Notes under the pieces: model-generated
Databases searched by the model: none
Seen by the model: the letters and a program-made list of their open reading frames with translations, nothing else
What the model was told of the DNA's origin: nothing
Part shown: positions 8,791 through 17,213 of the stretch, piece after piece
Numbering within the stretch: the first letter of the stretch is position 1
Layout: the number at the start of each line of letters is the position of its first letter
NCBI GenBank assembly: GCA_019636475.1
Contig: JAHBXN010000002.1
Span: 310,001-374,000, forward strand
From: Phycisphaerae bacterium
GTDB lineage: Bacteria > Planctomycetota > Phycisphaerae > UBA1845 > UTPLA1
DNA: 64,000 nt
Direction of reading: 5' to 3'
Program-made: the position numbers and the translations under genes

Positions 8791-9705
8791 GTGAGCGCCA
8801 GACTCGTCGAACATCTTGTCGGGGACATTCGAATTCTCGGGTACAGCGTCGCCGGCGAAGAAACCGTGGTCGCATGCCCTGAACTCAACGTCTGCTTTGA
8901 CGTCGGCAGAGCGCCAGCCGAAATACTGCCGATTGATTACGTACTGCTCTCCCACGGCCACATGGATCATGCCGCCGGACTGGCTTACTACTTCAGCCAG
9001 CGCAACTTCATTGGGAACGCCCCGGGATGTGTGCTCGCCCCGAAATCCCTCGTCGATCCGATCAAAGCCCTGATGCAGGTCTGGGGGCGCATCGAAGGCC
9101 ATGTCACGCCAACGCGCATCGTCGGACTTGCGCCAGGCGACGAATTCCAGATTCGACGCGGACTGATCGTCCGCACGTTTGAAATCAACCACGGCGTGCA
9201 ATCACTCGGTTTCGCCGTGATCGAGATGCGACACAAACTCAAGCCCGAATTCACGGACCGCACCGGACCGCAACTCGTCGAATTGAAGAAACAGGGCATC
9301 GAAATTCAGCAGAATGTCGAAATTCCGCTCGTGGCGTACTGCGGAGACACGGCCGAGGGTGCCTGGGTCGACAACCCGCTGGTTCGTGACGCCAGGGTGC
9401 TGATCATTGAGTGCACGTTCTTCGAGCCGGACCATGCCTCCCGCGCGCGGGCGGGATACCACATGCACGTCCGCGATGTGGCTCGTCTACTGTCCCGGAT
9501 GCCGAACGAACATTTTGTTCTGTCCCATCTGACGCGCCGCACAAGCCTGCGCGATGCAAAACGGACGCTGGCAAAGATGCTTCCCGCGGAAGTCATGGCA
9601 CGAGTGCGCTTCCTGATGGACTACAAGCTCGCCCGCGCCGAACGCGAAGCCCGCGAAAGAGAGTCTCCTGCGGTGAACCCCTCCGACGGCCCGCAGGATG
9701 AATAG
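8791..9705 (+). CDS. Metallo-beta-lactamase-fold hydrolase, RNase Z-like
   Basis: A 304-residue protein with the metal-binding motif SHGHMDHAAG (HxHxDH) near residue 52. Later come a histidine (INHGVQS), an aspartate in CGDTAE, and a final histidine in FVLSHLTRRTS. The order and the small size resemble the short form of tRNase Z (zinc phosphodiesterase) and its relatives. The extended residues between the strands differ from classical RNase Z, so another phosphodiesterase substrate is possible. The start is GTG with GGGAG 5 bases upstream. The last 20 residues are charged and look disordered. It is divergent from nrdR. Confidence 0.8.
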   Translation: MSARLVEHLVGDIRILGYSVAGEETVVACPELNVCFDVGRAPAEILPIDYVLLSHGHMDHAAGLAYYFSQRNFIGNAPGCVLAPKSLVDPIKALMQVWGRIEGHVTPTRIVGLAPGDEFQIRRGLIVRTFEINHGVQSLGFAVIEMRHKLKPEFTDRTGPQLVELKKQGIEIQQNVEIPLVAYCGDTAEGAWVDNPLVRDARVLIIECTFFEPDHASRARAGYHMHVRDVARLLSRMPNEHFVLSHLTRRTSLRDAKRTLAKMLPAEVMARVRFLMDYKLARAEREARERESPAVNPSDGPQDE

Positions 9706-9707
9706 CA

Positions 9708-11177
9708 TCAGACGATGAACAGGAAGGTCAGCAGCACAAACAGCGGTATCAGAACCATGCCACTGAACACCATATAGCCGAAGAAGCTCGGCATCTTGAC
9801 ACCCTCGTGCTCCGCGATCGACTTGACCATGAAGTTCGGCCCGTTCCCGATGTAGGTGTTCGCGCCCATGAACACCGCGCCCACCGAAATCGCGACAAGA
9901 TGATCCATTCGGATGATCTGCCCCGTAACCAGCCTGATCGTCTCGCCGTCGACGTGCGTGTGTGTCAGTGCGTTGGCAGTTTCAAAGAAAACCACATAGG
10001 TCGGCGCGTTGTCCAGAACGCTGCTCAGCAGCCCCGTGGCCCAGAAGAACTTCCACGGCGCATCGATGCCCAGCTTGGCCCCCTCCGCATTCAGAATCTC
10101 GATCGGGACCTGCATGCAGATGAAGATGCCGATGAAGAGGCACGCCACCTCCAGAATCGCGGCGTAGTTGAAGTTCAGTTCCTTGCGAATCGCTTTCGAT
10201 GTGATCATCAATGAAACGAGCACCAGCGCGACCTGCACGAGTTCGCGACAGAAGGGGAACGGCTCCCACGCGCCTTCAATGCCAAGAAACGGCTTGCCCG
10301 GCGACAATGTCCCGGTCGCAAAGACAACACCGCCCAGAAGAGCGAAATTCAATTTGCCCGCGATCGAAATCGGCTCGACCCGAACCTCGTCCAGATTGAT
10401 GTTCGGCTTTGATTCATGTCGATAGGCGAGTGTATCCCAGATGTAATAGACGATCAGCAGGACGACCATCATGAACGCCCACTCCTTCCACAGATGGAGC
10501 GTCCACAGAAACGGCACGCCTTTCAGATAACCAAGGAACAACGGAGGATCGCCGATCGGCAGCAGAGTGCCGCCGATGTTGCTCACAATGAAGATGAAGA
10601 AAATGACGGTGTGAACGACGTGCCTGCGCTCGCTGTTCGTCCGCAGCATCGGCCGAATCAGAAGCATCGATGCCCCGGTCGTCCCGATCACGCTGGCGAG
10701 AACGCCGCCGATCGTGAGAAACGCCGTATTCGTCAACGGATGCGCTGGAATATCGCCTCGTATGGCAATGCCGCCTGAAATCACGTACAGGCTGAAGAGC
10801 AGCGAAATGAATGGAAGGTACTCCATCAACGCATTTGCCAGTACGCCCACTGCCGTCGCGGCGCCCCTCGCCGCGATGTGGTGGCCATCATGCTCCTCGA
10901 TGTGAAAGCCGGCGCTCTCCATCACCTGCACCGCGAACGGATCATGCACCGCCGACCCGAAATCACGCATCGAGTAATAAGCGAGCGTCACCAATCCCAA
11001 TGCAACAGCCACCATCAACTTACTGCTGTTGTGGTGCCACCAGTGCTCCAGCTTCTTCACAAGCGGAAAAACGGCGATACACAAAAGCAGGATCGCAAAA
11101 GGAGTCACCCACACGATGCTCGGGACGTGGTGGGCGGACTGCGTCGCGGCATGTGAGGAAGCGTCTGCGAGTATCAT
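9708..11177 (-). CDS. Sodium/proton antiporter-like membrane protein (CitMHS/ArsB clan)
   Basis: A 489-residue inner-membrane protein with about 11-12 hydrophobic segments. The pattern SNIGGTLLPIGDPPLFLGY is the conserved re-entrant loop of the citrate-transporter/ArsB/NhaD clan. Its mirror copy near the C-terminus contains NAPTYVVFFETANAL and MGANTYIGNGPNFMVKSI. Such proteins exchange Na+ (or carry anions) against protons; the substrate is not certain. The ATG at 11177 has AAAGGA just upstream, and the frame before it reads as non-coding. The stop is 2 bases from the convergent hydrolase gene. Confidence 0.85.
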   Translation of the reverse strand: MILADASSHAATQSAHHVPSIVWVTPFAILLLCIAVFPLVKKLEHWWHHNSSKLMVAVALGLVTLAYYSMRDFGSAVHDPFAVQVMESAGFHIEEHDGHHIAARGAATAVGVLANALMEYLPFISLLFSLYVISGGIAIRGDIPAHPLTNTAFLTIGGVLASVIGTTGASMLLIRPMLRTNSERRHVVHTVIFFIFIVSNIGGTLLPIGDPPLFLGYLKGVPFLWTLHLWKEWAFMMVVLLIVYYIWDTLAYRHESKPNINLDEVRVEPISIAGKLNFALLGGVVFATGTLSPGKPFLGIEGAWEPFPFCRELVQVALVLVSLMITSKAIRKELNFNYAAILEVACLFIGIFICMQVPIEILNAEGAKLGIDAPWKFFWATGLLSSVLDNAPTYVVFFETANALTHTHVDGETIRLVTGQIIRMDHLVAISVGAVFMGANTYIGNGPNFMVKSIAEHEGVKMPSFFGYMVFSGMVLIPLFVLLTFLFIV

Positions 11178-11743
11178 GAGGTCCTTTCGGTGCAGTGAAG
11201 CGGCGCGCAATTCATCCCGCGCGGCGTTCAATAAATCACTTATACATCGGCAGAAACCGCCTCTGGCTGAGATATCAGCCAGCCCGGGAAGCCCGTCGGA
11301 GTAGTTGTTTCTCAACGACTTCAGGCCGATCGGACCCAATCGGGTCCAACCCCAAAACCCCGAACGAATGGCGAAAGTCAGACAACCGCGCAATTTCGGC
11401 CTGCAAGGCATCGGCAATCCGCCGTGTTTCCGGCTGCGAGATGGCTTCCGCCGCGATGAAAGACGACGCGTCGCAACGTGCAGCGAACGATGTGGCATTT
11501 CCGGACACAGGCCTGGCAGCAGGCTGATTGCTCCGAGTCGATTGAAGGGGTATCATGCCGTTCCGCTTCGAGGGCAAGTCATGGGCCCTTCTAACCTTAT
11601 TCTTGCCGCAGGAAGTTCAACGACCGTTCATGGAATTAATGCGGCCGGGGGGGAGCCGGAGCATTCCCGCGGCCATGTTCGCTGGTGTCCGCGTTTTGGA
11701 CATTTTGATACCCAAACCTCGTCAACCCACCAGGTGTTCTAAG
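11178..11743. other. Gap of about 570 bases, possibly one small gene
   Basis: This stretch separates the antiporter from the DUF6265 gene. Apart from the doubtful minus-strand frame listed at 11275-11556, I see no gene, no clear terminator and no strong promoter. A plus-strand frame that runs through it into the DUF6265 gene has no ribosome site and no recognisable product. Confidence 0.5.
11275..11556 (-). CDS. Doubtful small hypothetical protein
   Basis: A frame of 93 residues with an ATG at 11556. The middle part (RRIADALQAEIARLSDF) could form an amphipathic helix and the composition is protein-like, but there is no strong ribosome site and no recognised family. It lies upstream of the antiporter gene on the same strand. 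It may be a chance frame in high-GC DNA. Confidence 0.3.
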   Translation of the reverse strand: MIPLQSTRSNQPAARPVSGNATSFAARCDASSFIAAEAISQPETRRIADALQAEIARLSDFRHSFGVLGLDPIGSDRPEVVEKQLLRRASRAG

Positions 11744-12370
11744 ATGCGAATTTCAAGATCAAACCGTGTTTTGCCTTTCATGATCTCTTGCGGACTGCTG
11801 ATCATCGCGCTGACCGCTGCGGTCGGCCACACAAGAGCGGCGTTTGATCATCATTCTCCGGACGAGCCGGTTTTGCCGACTCGAATTTGCGCGGCCGACG
11901 AGATCACAAGCCCGAATCCCGCGGATCAGGAGAAAAACCCGGACGCTACGATCGATGATCTCGCCTGGATGTCGGGGGGATGGCACGGAGAGATTTTCGG
12001 CGGCCCGATCCAGGAACACTGGCACGCACCGAAAGACGGTGTCATTCTCGGAACATCGCGGATGGGCGCCGATCGAGCACGCTCTGTGTATGAATTTATG
12101 TTGATCGAGGAGAAAAACGGCGTGCCGACGATGTTTCTGCGCCACTTCAGGCAATACCTCAGCTCGGACGAAAAAGCGCCGATGGAATACGCACTAACGC
12201 AGATCGAAAACAAGAAAGCCACCTTCGAAACGAGCGACAAGAGCCTCACATTCACCCGGATCACCTATCAGGCCGAAGGGCGCAAAACACTCGTGGTCAC
12301 ACTCGAGAGCGAGCGCAACGACAAACCAATGCGAGTGGTGTGTCGGATGTCACGAAAAACCGGAAAATAG
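11744..12370 (+). CDS. Exported DUF6265 protein
   Basis: A 208-residue protein with an N-terminal signal sequence (LPFMISCGLLIIALTAAVGH). The domain starting DDLAWMSGGWHGE and continuing EEHW-like (IQEHWHAPKDGVILGTSR) and YEFMLIEEKNGVPTM is the DUF6265 pattern: a lipocalin-like beta-barrel with a WMxGxW opening and a central histidine. The family has no known function. The ATG at 11744 precedes the signal peptide, and a longer frame upstream is rejected. It stands before another exported protein of the same general fold class (DUF1579), 280 bases downstream. Confidence 0.8.
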   Translation: MRISRSNRVLPFMISCGLLIIALTAAVGHTRAAFDHHSPDEPVLPTRICAADEITSPNPADQEKNPDATIDDLAWMSGGWHGEIFGGPIQEHWHAPKDGVILGTSRMGADRARSVYEFMLIEEKNGVPTMFLRHFRQYLSSDEKAPMEYALTQIENKKATFETSDKSLTFTRITYQAEGRKTLVVTLESERNDKPMRVVCRMSRKTGK

Positions 12371-12445
12371 AGCGCCGTCAACTCGTTCTTGGAACTGAAG
12401 TTACGTAATCGCCGAAGATTTCAGACACTTCTTGCCGAAAACCAC

Positions 12446-12474
12446 TTGATTTCTCTCATATGTTCGGCTATTGT
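12446..12474 (+). promoter_or_regulatory. Possible promoter of the DUF1579 gene
   Basis: TTGATT at 12446-12451, a 17-base spacer and TATTGT at 12469-12474. Transcription from here would give a leader of about 170 bases before the ATG at 12651. Confidence 0.45.
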
Positions 12475-12650
12475 TTGGATCTTTGTTCGGTAACCTGACC
12501 CGGGAGACGCGGCCCCTGCCTCCAACTGCCGCGATTGGAAGTTCGATGCAGCCAGATTCATGTCATCAAAGCCCGGCCGCGCGTCTGCGGCACGGTCATC
12601 GTCGAGTGTACGGTGATGAGCTTGTTCTCAATCGTAGAGGAGATTCTCCC

Positions 12651-13310
12651 ATGTTGAATCGCAAGTACCTGTCGTTGGGCGTCGCGTTGCGCACGTTCGT
12701 TCTTTGTATTGTGCTCGTCGGGGTCTCGGCATTTGTCACCTCGCGCGTCATTTCGGATGACACCGCCGCCAAGGCCGGCGACCCGAAACAGCCGCAGATG
12801 CCGCCTGAGATGGCGGAAATGATGAAGAAGATGCAGGAGCTCGGCACGCCCGGCCCGCATCATCGCCACATGGACGCCTTTGTCGGCGAGTGGAATGCGT
12901 CGGGCAAATTTTGGATGGGTCCCGGCGAGCCGACGACGACCGAAGGCACCGCCACTTTCAAGTGGATCCTCGACGGCCGGTACATCCAGGAGGATTACCG
13001 ATCCGAATGGGACGGCCAACCCTTCAACGGCCTGTCGATTTTCGGTTATGACAACTTCGCCAAGCAGTACACCTCGCTCTGGATGGATAACATGAGCACC
13101 AGTGTCTTCAGCAGTACGGGCGAATGCGACAGCTCCGGAAAGAGCTTCACTTTCTCGGGCGAATCTCCGGATTGCATGACGGGCAAGCTCAAAAAGCACC
13201 GCATGGAATGGCGCGTCATCAGCAAGGACAAGCATGTCTTCGAGATGCACGAGGCCGACAAGGACGGGAAGATGATGAAGATGATGGAAATCGTCTATAC
13301 GCGCAAGTGA
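12651..13310 (+). CDS. Exported DUF1579 protein
   Basis: A 219-residue protein with a hydrophobic export segment (FVLCIVLVGVSAFVTSRVI). A Pro/Met-rich helix region (MPPEMAEMMKKMQELG) comes next, then a DUF1579 domain starting HRHMDAFVGEWNASGKF and continuing through TATFKWILDGRYIQEDY and FNGLSIFGYDNFAKQYTSLW. The family is a secreted lipocalin-like barrel, frequent in Planctomycetota, of unknown function. The ATG at 12651 has GAGGAG upstream at good distance; a longer upstream frame has none. The gene is followed by a strong terminator at 13393-13427. Confidence 0.85.
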   Translation: MLNRKYLSLGVALRTFVLCIVLVGVSAFVTSRVISDDTAAKAGDPKQPQMPPEMAEMMKKMQELGTPGPHHRHMDAFVGEWNASGKFWMGPGEPTTTEGTATFKWILDGRYIQEDYRSEWDGQPFNGLSIFGYDNFAKQYTSLWMDNMSTSVFSSTGECDSSGKSFTFSGESPDCMTGKLKKHRMEWRVISKDKHVFEMHEADKDGKMMKMMEIVYTRK

Positions 13311-13392
13311 GTGCGAACCGGCTTCGGCACGCCGGTTTTGATCAAGCCGCACGCCGGGAATAAATCAGGCACATAAAGGGCTTACGAATAGG

Positions 13393-13427
13393 CAGCCTCG
13401 CGGTGTGCAGCGCGCACCGCGAGGCTG
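13393..13427 (+). terminator. Intrinsic terminator after the DUF1579 gene
   Basis: CAGCCTCGCGGTG pairs perfectly with CACCGCGAGGCTG, and the stem can be extended inwards by three more pairs. TTT follows. The hairpin ends 55 bases before the next ATG, separating the DUF1579 gene from the pseudopilin operon. Confidence 0.8.
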
Positions 13428-13481
13428 TTTGCTGTCGTGACGATCGCGCATAGAATTCGTTCAATCACCTCAGGAGTCCCC

Positions 13482-14405
13482 ATGTATGCCTCGCAACCTC
13501 ACCGCACGGGCCGGAACAACGCATCACCAGCTTTCACGCTCATCGAACTGCTAATCGTGATCTCAATCATCGCCTTGATACTCGCCCTGCTGTTGCCGGC
13601 TCTTTCCGCCTCGCGCGAGAAGGGCCGGAGCGCACTTTGCCTGACTCGTCTGCGTTCGCTCGCGTTCGGGTGGCACATGTATGCGGATGACAACTCCGAA
13701 AGCATCGTGCCCGGCCGGATGTTTAATGCCCCCGGCGGCACTACCAATCCGGCAAACTATTACGACGTCGGCAATGGGGAGAAATACCGTCCGCGCTGGG
13801 CGGCAACAATGGGCAAGTACGTCGGCATATTCGCCTTCAATCCGCCCATTCCCGATGATGATCGGCAGGATTATGACAGCGCAGTCTATCAGTGCCCGAC
13901 CGCGCCCGATCGGATGGACGCGCGAAATCACGCCTACGGCTACAACTATCAGTTTCTCGGAAACGCTCGGCAAAGCGGCGGCGTCTTTCGTAATTTCCCG
14001 GTCAATCGATCGAGCATCTCAAGTTTCGCAAGCACGGTGATGGCAGCGGATTGTCTCGGCACGGCCGCCGGAATCGCAACCGAACAGCGGAAGCCTCACA
14101 ACAACAATGGGACGGATTTCGCCGAACTGGGCAACCACGGCTGGACGCTTGATCCGCCGCGGCTGCTCCCGGAATCCGACCATGGCAGCGGAGATCCCGG
14201 CAGCCCGAGAACCGGCGTCGACCCGCGGCATCTCGGCAAGGCCGTGATTGCCTTCTGCGACGGCCATGCCGATACATTGACACCTCAGTCGGTTGGCTAT
14301 CGTCAATCGCCGGACGGGGCGTACCTCGACGGCGGCGCGGCCGGCGAGGGACAACCGACCAACAGCTGGTTTTCAGGCACTGGCCGGGATTCGGATCCAC
14401 CATGA
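13482..14405 (+). CDS. Pseudopilin-type protein with FTLIELL prepilin signal
   Basis: A 307-residue protein with a prepilin peptidase site, [20 protein letters not shown], after a basic leader of about 16 residues, followed by a long globular part. It resembles the planctomycete DUF1559/H-X9-DG group: near the end it has AVIAFCDGHADTL, the hallmark DGH/DG element. These proteins are processed by PilD-like peptidase and belong to type IV pilus or type II secretion-like assemblies, but most have no known role. The ATG at 13482 has AGGAG 6 bases upstream. The stop overlaps the ATG of the HupE/UreJ gene by 4 bases, so translation is coupled. Confidence 0.85.
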   Translation: MYASQPHRTGRNNASPAFTLIELLIVISIIALILALLLPALSASREKGRSALCLTRLRSLAFGWHMYADDNSESIVPGRMFNAPGGTTNPANYYDVGNGEKYRPRWAATMGKYVGIFAFNPPIPDDDRQDYDSAVYQCPTAPDRMDARNHAYGYNYQFLGNARQSGGVFRNFPVNRSSISSFASTVMAADCLGTAAGIATEQRKPHNNNGTDFAELGNHGWTLDPPRLLPESDHGSGDPGSPRTGVDPRHLGKAVIAFCDGHADTLTPQSVGYRQSPDGAYLDGGAAGEGQPTNSWFSGTGRDSDPP

Positions 14406-15577
14406 AGCAATGGTTTGATCATAGAATGATGTCGCGCACTTTGCTGGTGTTCATGTTGACCATGGCCAGTGCTTCGCGCGTGTCGGCGCATGACGTTGAA
14501 CTGACGCACATCAACGCACAATTCCACGCCGACGGGACCTATGAGATTGACATTTTCTATGATGCGGATGCGTGGCTTGCCGGCGTTCGGCCGGAGCACA
14601 TCTTGCCGGCTGACCTTGAGGCCTACCTCGCGAAGAGCGATGCCGAACGGTCGGCCCGGGAGGCGGAGTTGGACGACTTCATCCGCCGCCGAATCAAGCT
14701 GCGCTTCGACGACGTGCCGGACCAATACGATCTGATGCTGATTCGGAACGAAACGAAGGCAGCCGAGAATCCTCACGGAGCGGTGGCCGCGAATCGTCGG
14801 ATCCGACTTTTCGGAAGCGCTCCCGAAGGTGCCCGGACGTTTTCGATTTCCTGCTCCAAGACCTTCGGAAATGTGATATTGTTCCAACGGTGCGGATCAG
14901 CCGCCCCCGTCGTGAAGCGAATGGATGCAGGCGGGCGCAGCGATGCGTTCGAGCTTGACTTCTCAAAATCGGCGGACCTGAACGGTGAGGCGTCCACGAG
15001 GCCGGGGTTCCTCGCCGTCGGCCGCCAGTTCGTGGAACTCGGATTCGCGCATATCCTCCCGTTGGGTCTGGACCATGTCGCCTTCGTGATCGGGCTTTTT
15101 CTGCTGAGCACACGATGGAGCGCGCTACTCTGGCAGGTGACGGCCTTCACTGTCGCACACAGCATCACGCTCTCTCTGGCCGTGCTGGGTGTCGTTACGT
15201 TGTCCCATGCCACGATCGCGCGCGTTATTGAACCGCTCATTGCGCTTTCGATCGCTTTTGTTGCATTTGAGAATGTCGTCACGAGCAAGCTGAATGTCTG
15301 GCGGCCGTTCGTGGTATTCGCCTTCGGCCTGCTTCACGGGCTTGGTTTTGCAAGCATGCTGCTGGAGCTGGGAATACCACAGGGCACACAGGTCGCGGCA
15401 CTGGCAGGGTTCAACATCGGCGTCGAGATTGGCCAGATCGTGGTCATCGGGCTTGCCTTCGCGGCCGTCGGGTGGTGGCGAAAGGCGGCATGGTATCGTC
15501 GTCGCGTGGTGATTCCTGCGTCACTGGTCATCGGCCTGATTGGTTCATATTGGGCGGTTGAGCGGGTCTTCGCTTAA
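14402..15577 (+). CDS. HupE/UreJ family membrane protein
   Basis: A 391-residue protein whose start overlaps the pseudopilin stop (ATGA). A signal peptide comes first, then about 150 extracytoplasmic residues with the beta pattern seen in the HupE/UreJ_2 family. Five to seven membrane segments follow with the signature GFAHILPLGLDHVAFVIGLF, TAFTVAHSITLSLAVLGV and FGLLHGLGFASML. HupE and UreJ proteins are putative nickel or metal permeases, and the histidines in these segments are conserved. No urease or hydrogenase genes are near, so the substrate is open. It is the last gene before a gap of 310 bases and then a convergent gene. Confidence 0.85.
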   Translation: MKQWFDHRMMSRTLLVFMLTMASASRVSAHDVELTHINAQFHADGTYEIDIFYDADAWLAGVRPEHILPADLEAYLAKSDAERSAREAELDDFIRRRIKLRFDDVPDQYDLMLIRNETKAAENPHGAVAANRRIRLFGSAPEGARTFSISCSKTFGNVILFQRCGSAAPVVKRMDAGGRSDAFELDFSKSADLNGEASTRPGFLAVGRQFVELGFAHILPLGLDHVAFVIGLFLLSTRWSALLWQVTAFTVAHSITLSLAVLGVVTLSHATIARVIEPLIALSIAFVAFENVVTSKLNVWRPFVVFAFGLLHGLGFASMLLELGIPQGTQVAALAGFNIGVEIGQIVVIGLAFAAVGWWRKAAWYRRRVVIPASLVIGLIGSYWAVERVFA

Positions 15578-15887
15578 CAGCCTGTCCTGGACACACCGTG
15601 TCTTGCTTCTTCCGTAATCCGGTCGTGTGTTTCCATCGCCGGCTTGAATTCGTCGGCGTGCGCCCCGGTGCCGCGATGGCTGCAGACAGTGGTTCCATCG
15701 TCGTGTAGCGGACTGCAAATTCATCGTCAATGAGATTACCGACAGCGTCTGGGCCGATGCGGGCGGCGCGGCGTGAACGAGCTTTTCGGTGATGCATCTG
15801 ACGTGGCGCCACCACTCCGGCAAATGGGCAATCAACGACCGCGGCACCCAGGCTGGTGGACTTTTTCCACGGACGTGGTATTTCCCG
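15578..15887. other. Intergenic region with no gene seen
   Basis: This 310-base stretch lies between the convergent HupE/UreJ and rlmI genes. Several open frames cross it in antisense directions but none has a start with a ribosome site or a recognisable product. No clear hairpin with a U-run was found. Confidence 0.5.
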
Positions 15888-17132
15888 TCAAAGCACGCGG
15901 AACCACATGGCCTTGAGGTATTCCGACTCCGGGCAATTCATCATGACGGGATGATCCGGCCCCGCGCCGGTTTGATCGAATCGCTGCAGCCGGCGACCTG
16001 ATTTCCGAGCGCCGTGGTGGACGGCCTCGCCAAATCGCTCGGCGGAGACAAGCCCGCTGCAACTGCACGTGAGCATGATTCCACCGGGACGAACGACCTG
16101 GGCAACGAGACCGTTGAGGTCGTGGTACTTTCGCAGGGCGTCGTCAATTTCGTCTCGCTGCCGCGCGAATTTCGGCGGATCGCAGACGACGACATCGTAC
16201 TGGCGTTTGTTGGCGATCATCTGACGCAAGTAGTGAAAGGCGTCGGCATGGGTGAAGCTCACCCTCGCCTGGTTCAGATTCGCGTTCTTCCTGGCGACGG
16301 CAATGGCCGCTTCGTCGAGGTCGACGCTGGTGACCTCCCGCGCGCCGCCGAGCACCCTGGCGGCGATGCCGAATCCGCCCGTGTAGCAGCACAGATCGAG
16401 GACATCCGCATCGGTGCACAGCGCGGCCAGCCGCCGGCGGTTTTCGCGCTGATCACAGAAGAATCCTGTTTTGTGCCCTTCGGCGGCATCGACGCGAAAT
16501 CGCATGCCGTTTTCGCGAATCGTTACGGTGCCATCATACTGACGCTCCGACCTGTCAACGCGAAAGCCCTCCAGTTCCTCGATGCGCTCATCGGCGCGCA
16601 TCACGACGGTCCATTGGTCGCTCACCGCCCCTCCTCGATCAAGCACCGTGGGGGGACCGAGCGCTTTGATGAGACATTTCGCGATCAGCTCGCGCCGCTG
16701 ATACATGCCCAGCGAGAAAAATTCGAACACGAGATGATCCGCATATCGCTCCGCAATCAGGCCGCTGAGACCGTCGCCTTCGGCATGCACCAGTCGATAG
16801 GCATCGCTCGCGGCATCGACACCGAGGGCCCTGCGCAATGCGACGGCCTGTTGCAGCCGCGCAGGCCAGAACGCCTCATCGACGGGGGTCTCGTCGAAAG
16901 TAAGCATGCGCAGCGCGAGCATGGAATTCGGATTGTAAATTGCGCGTCCGCAGAATGAGCCGAGCCTCGCATAGACCTGAACAACCGCGCCGGGCCTGGC
17001 ATCGGGCGAAGCGCGCAACACCATGCGCTTGTAGACAAAGGGGTGAAGCGTGGGCGATCGGATGATGACCCACGGTGCAACCGCCTTCGATGGCGGCTCG
17101 ACGCGTGCGTCGGATGTTGGCGGTCTGTTCAT
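15888..17132 (-). CDS. rlmI: RlmI-type 23S rRNA m5C methyltransferase
   Basis: A 414-residue protein with an N-terminal PUA RNA-binding domain (WVIIRSPTLHPFVYKR to about residue 90). A linker region holds YADHLVFEF, and a Rossmann methyltransferase domain has VLDLCCYTGGFGIAA as motif I, SVDLDEAAIAVARKN, VVCDPPKFAR as motif IV and LTCSCSG with the catalytic cysteine as motif VI. This is the RlmI/PUA-methyltransferase architecture, which methylates C1962 of 23S rRNA in E. coli. Some homologues have other targets, so the exact site is inference. The gene is the last of the minus-strand run starting at lon, 81 bases after the MFS stop. Confidence 0.85.
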   Translation of the reverse strand: MNRPPTSDARVEPPSKAVAPWVIIRSPTLHPFVYKRMVLRASPDARPGAVVQVYARLGSFCGRAIYNPNSMLALRMLTFDETPVDEAFWPARLQQAVALRRALGVDAASDAYRLVHAEGDGLSGLIAERYADHLVFEFFSLGMYQRRELIAKCLIKALGPPTVLDRGGAVSDQWTVVMRADERIEELEGFRVDRSERQYDGTVTIRENGMRFRVDAAEGHKTGFFCDQRENRRRLAALCTDADVLDLCCYTGGFGIAARVLGGAREVTSVDLDEAAIAVARKNANLNQARVSFTHADAFHYLRQMIANKRQYDVVVCDPPKFARQRDEIDDALRKYHDLNGLVAQVVRPGGIMLTCSCSGLVSAERFGEAVHHGARKSGRRLQRFDQTGAGPDHPVMMNCPESEYLKAMWFRVL

Positions 17133-17213
17133 GCGCGTCCCATCGTCGGTGCAAGTCTCGCAGAAGGCAAGTGCGGGGATTGTTCGAGCGGCGCAAGCCT
17201 CGTCGCCCGCGGC

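Noticed and set aside
16014-16958. A 314-residue plus-strand frame antisense to rlmI
   Set aside because: It is a shadow of a conserved gene in high-GC DNA. No ribosome site or family is seen.
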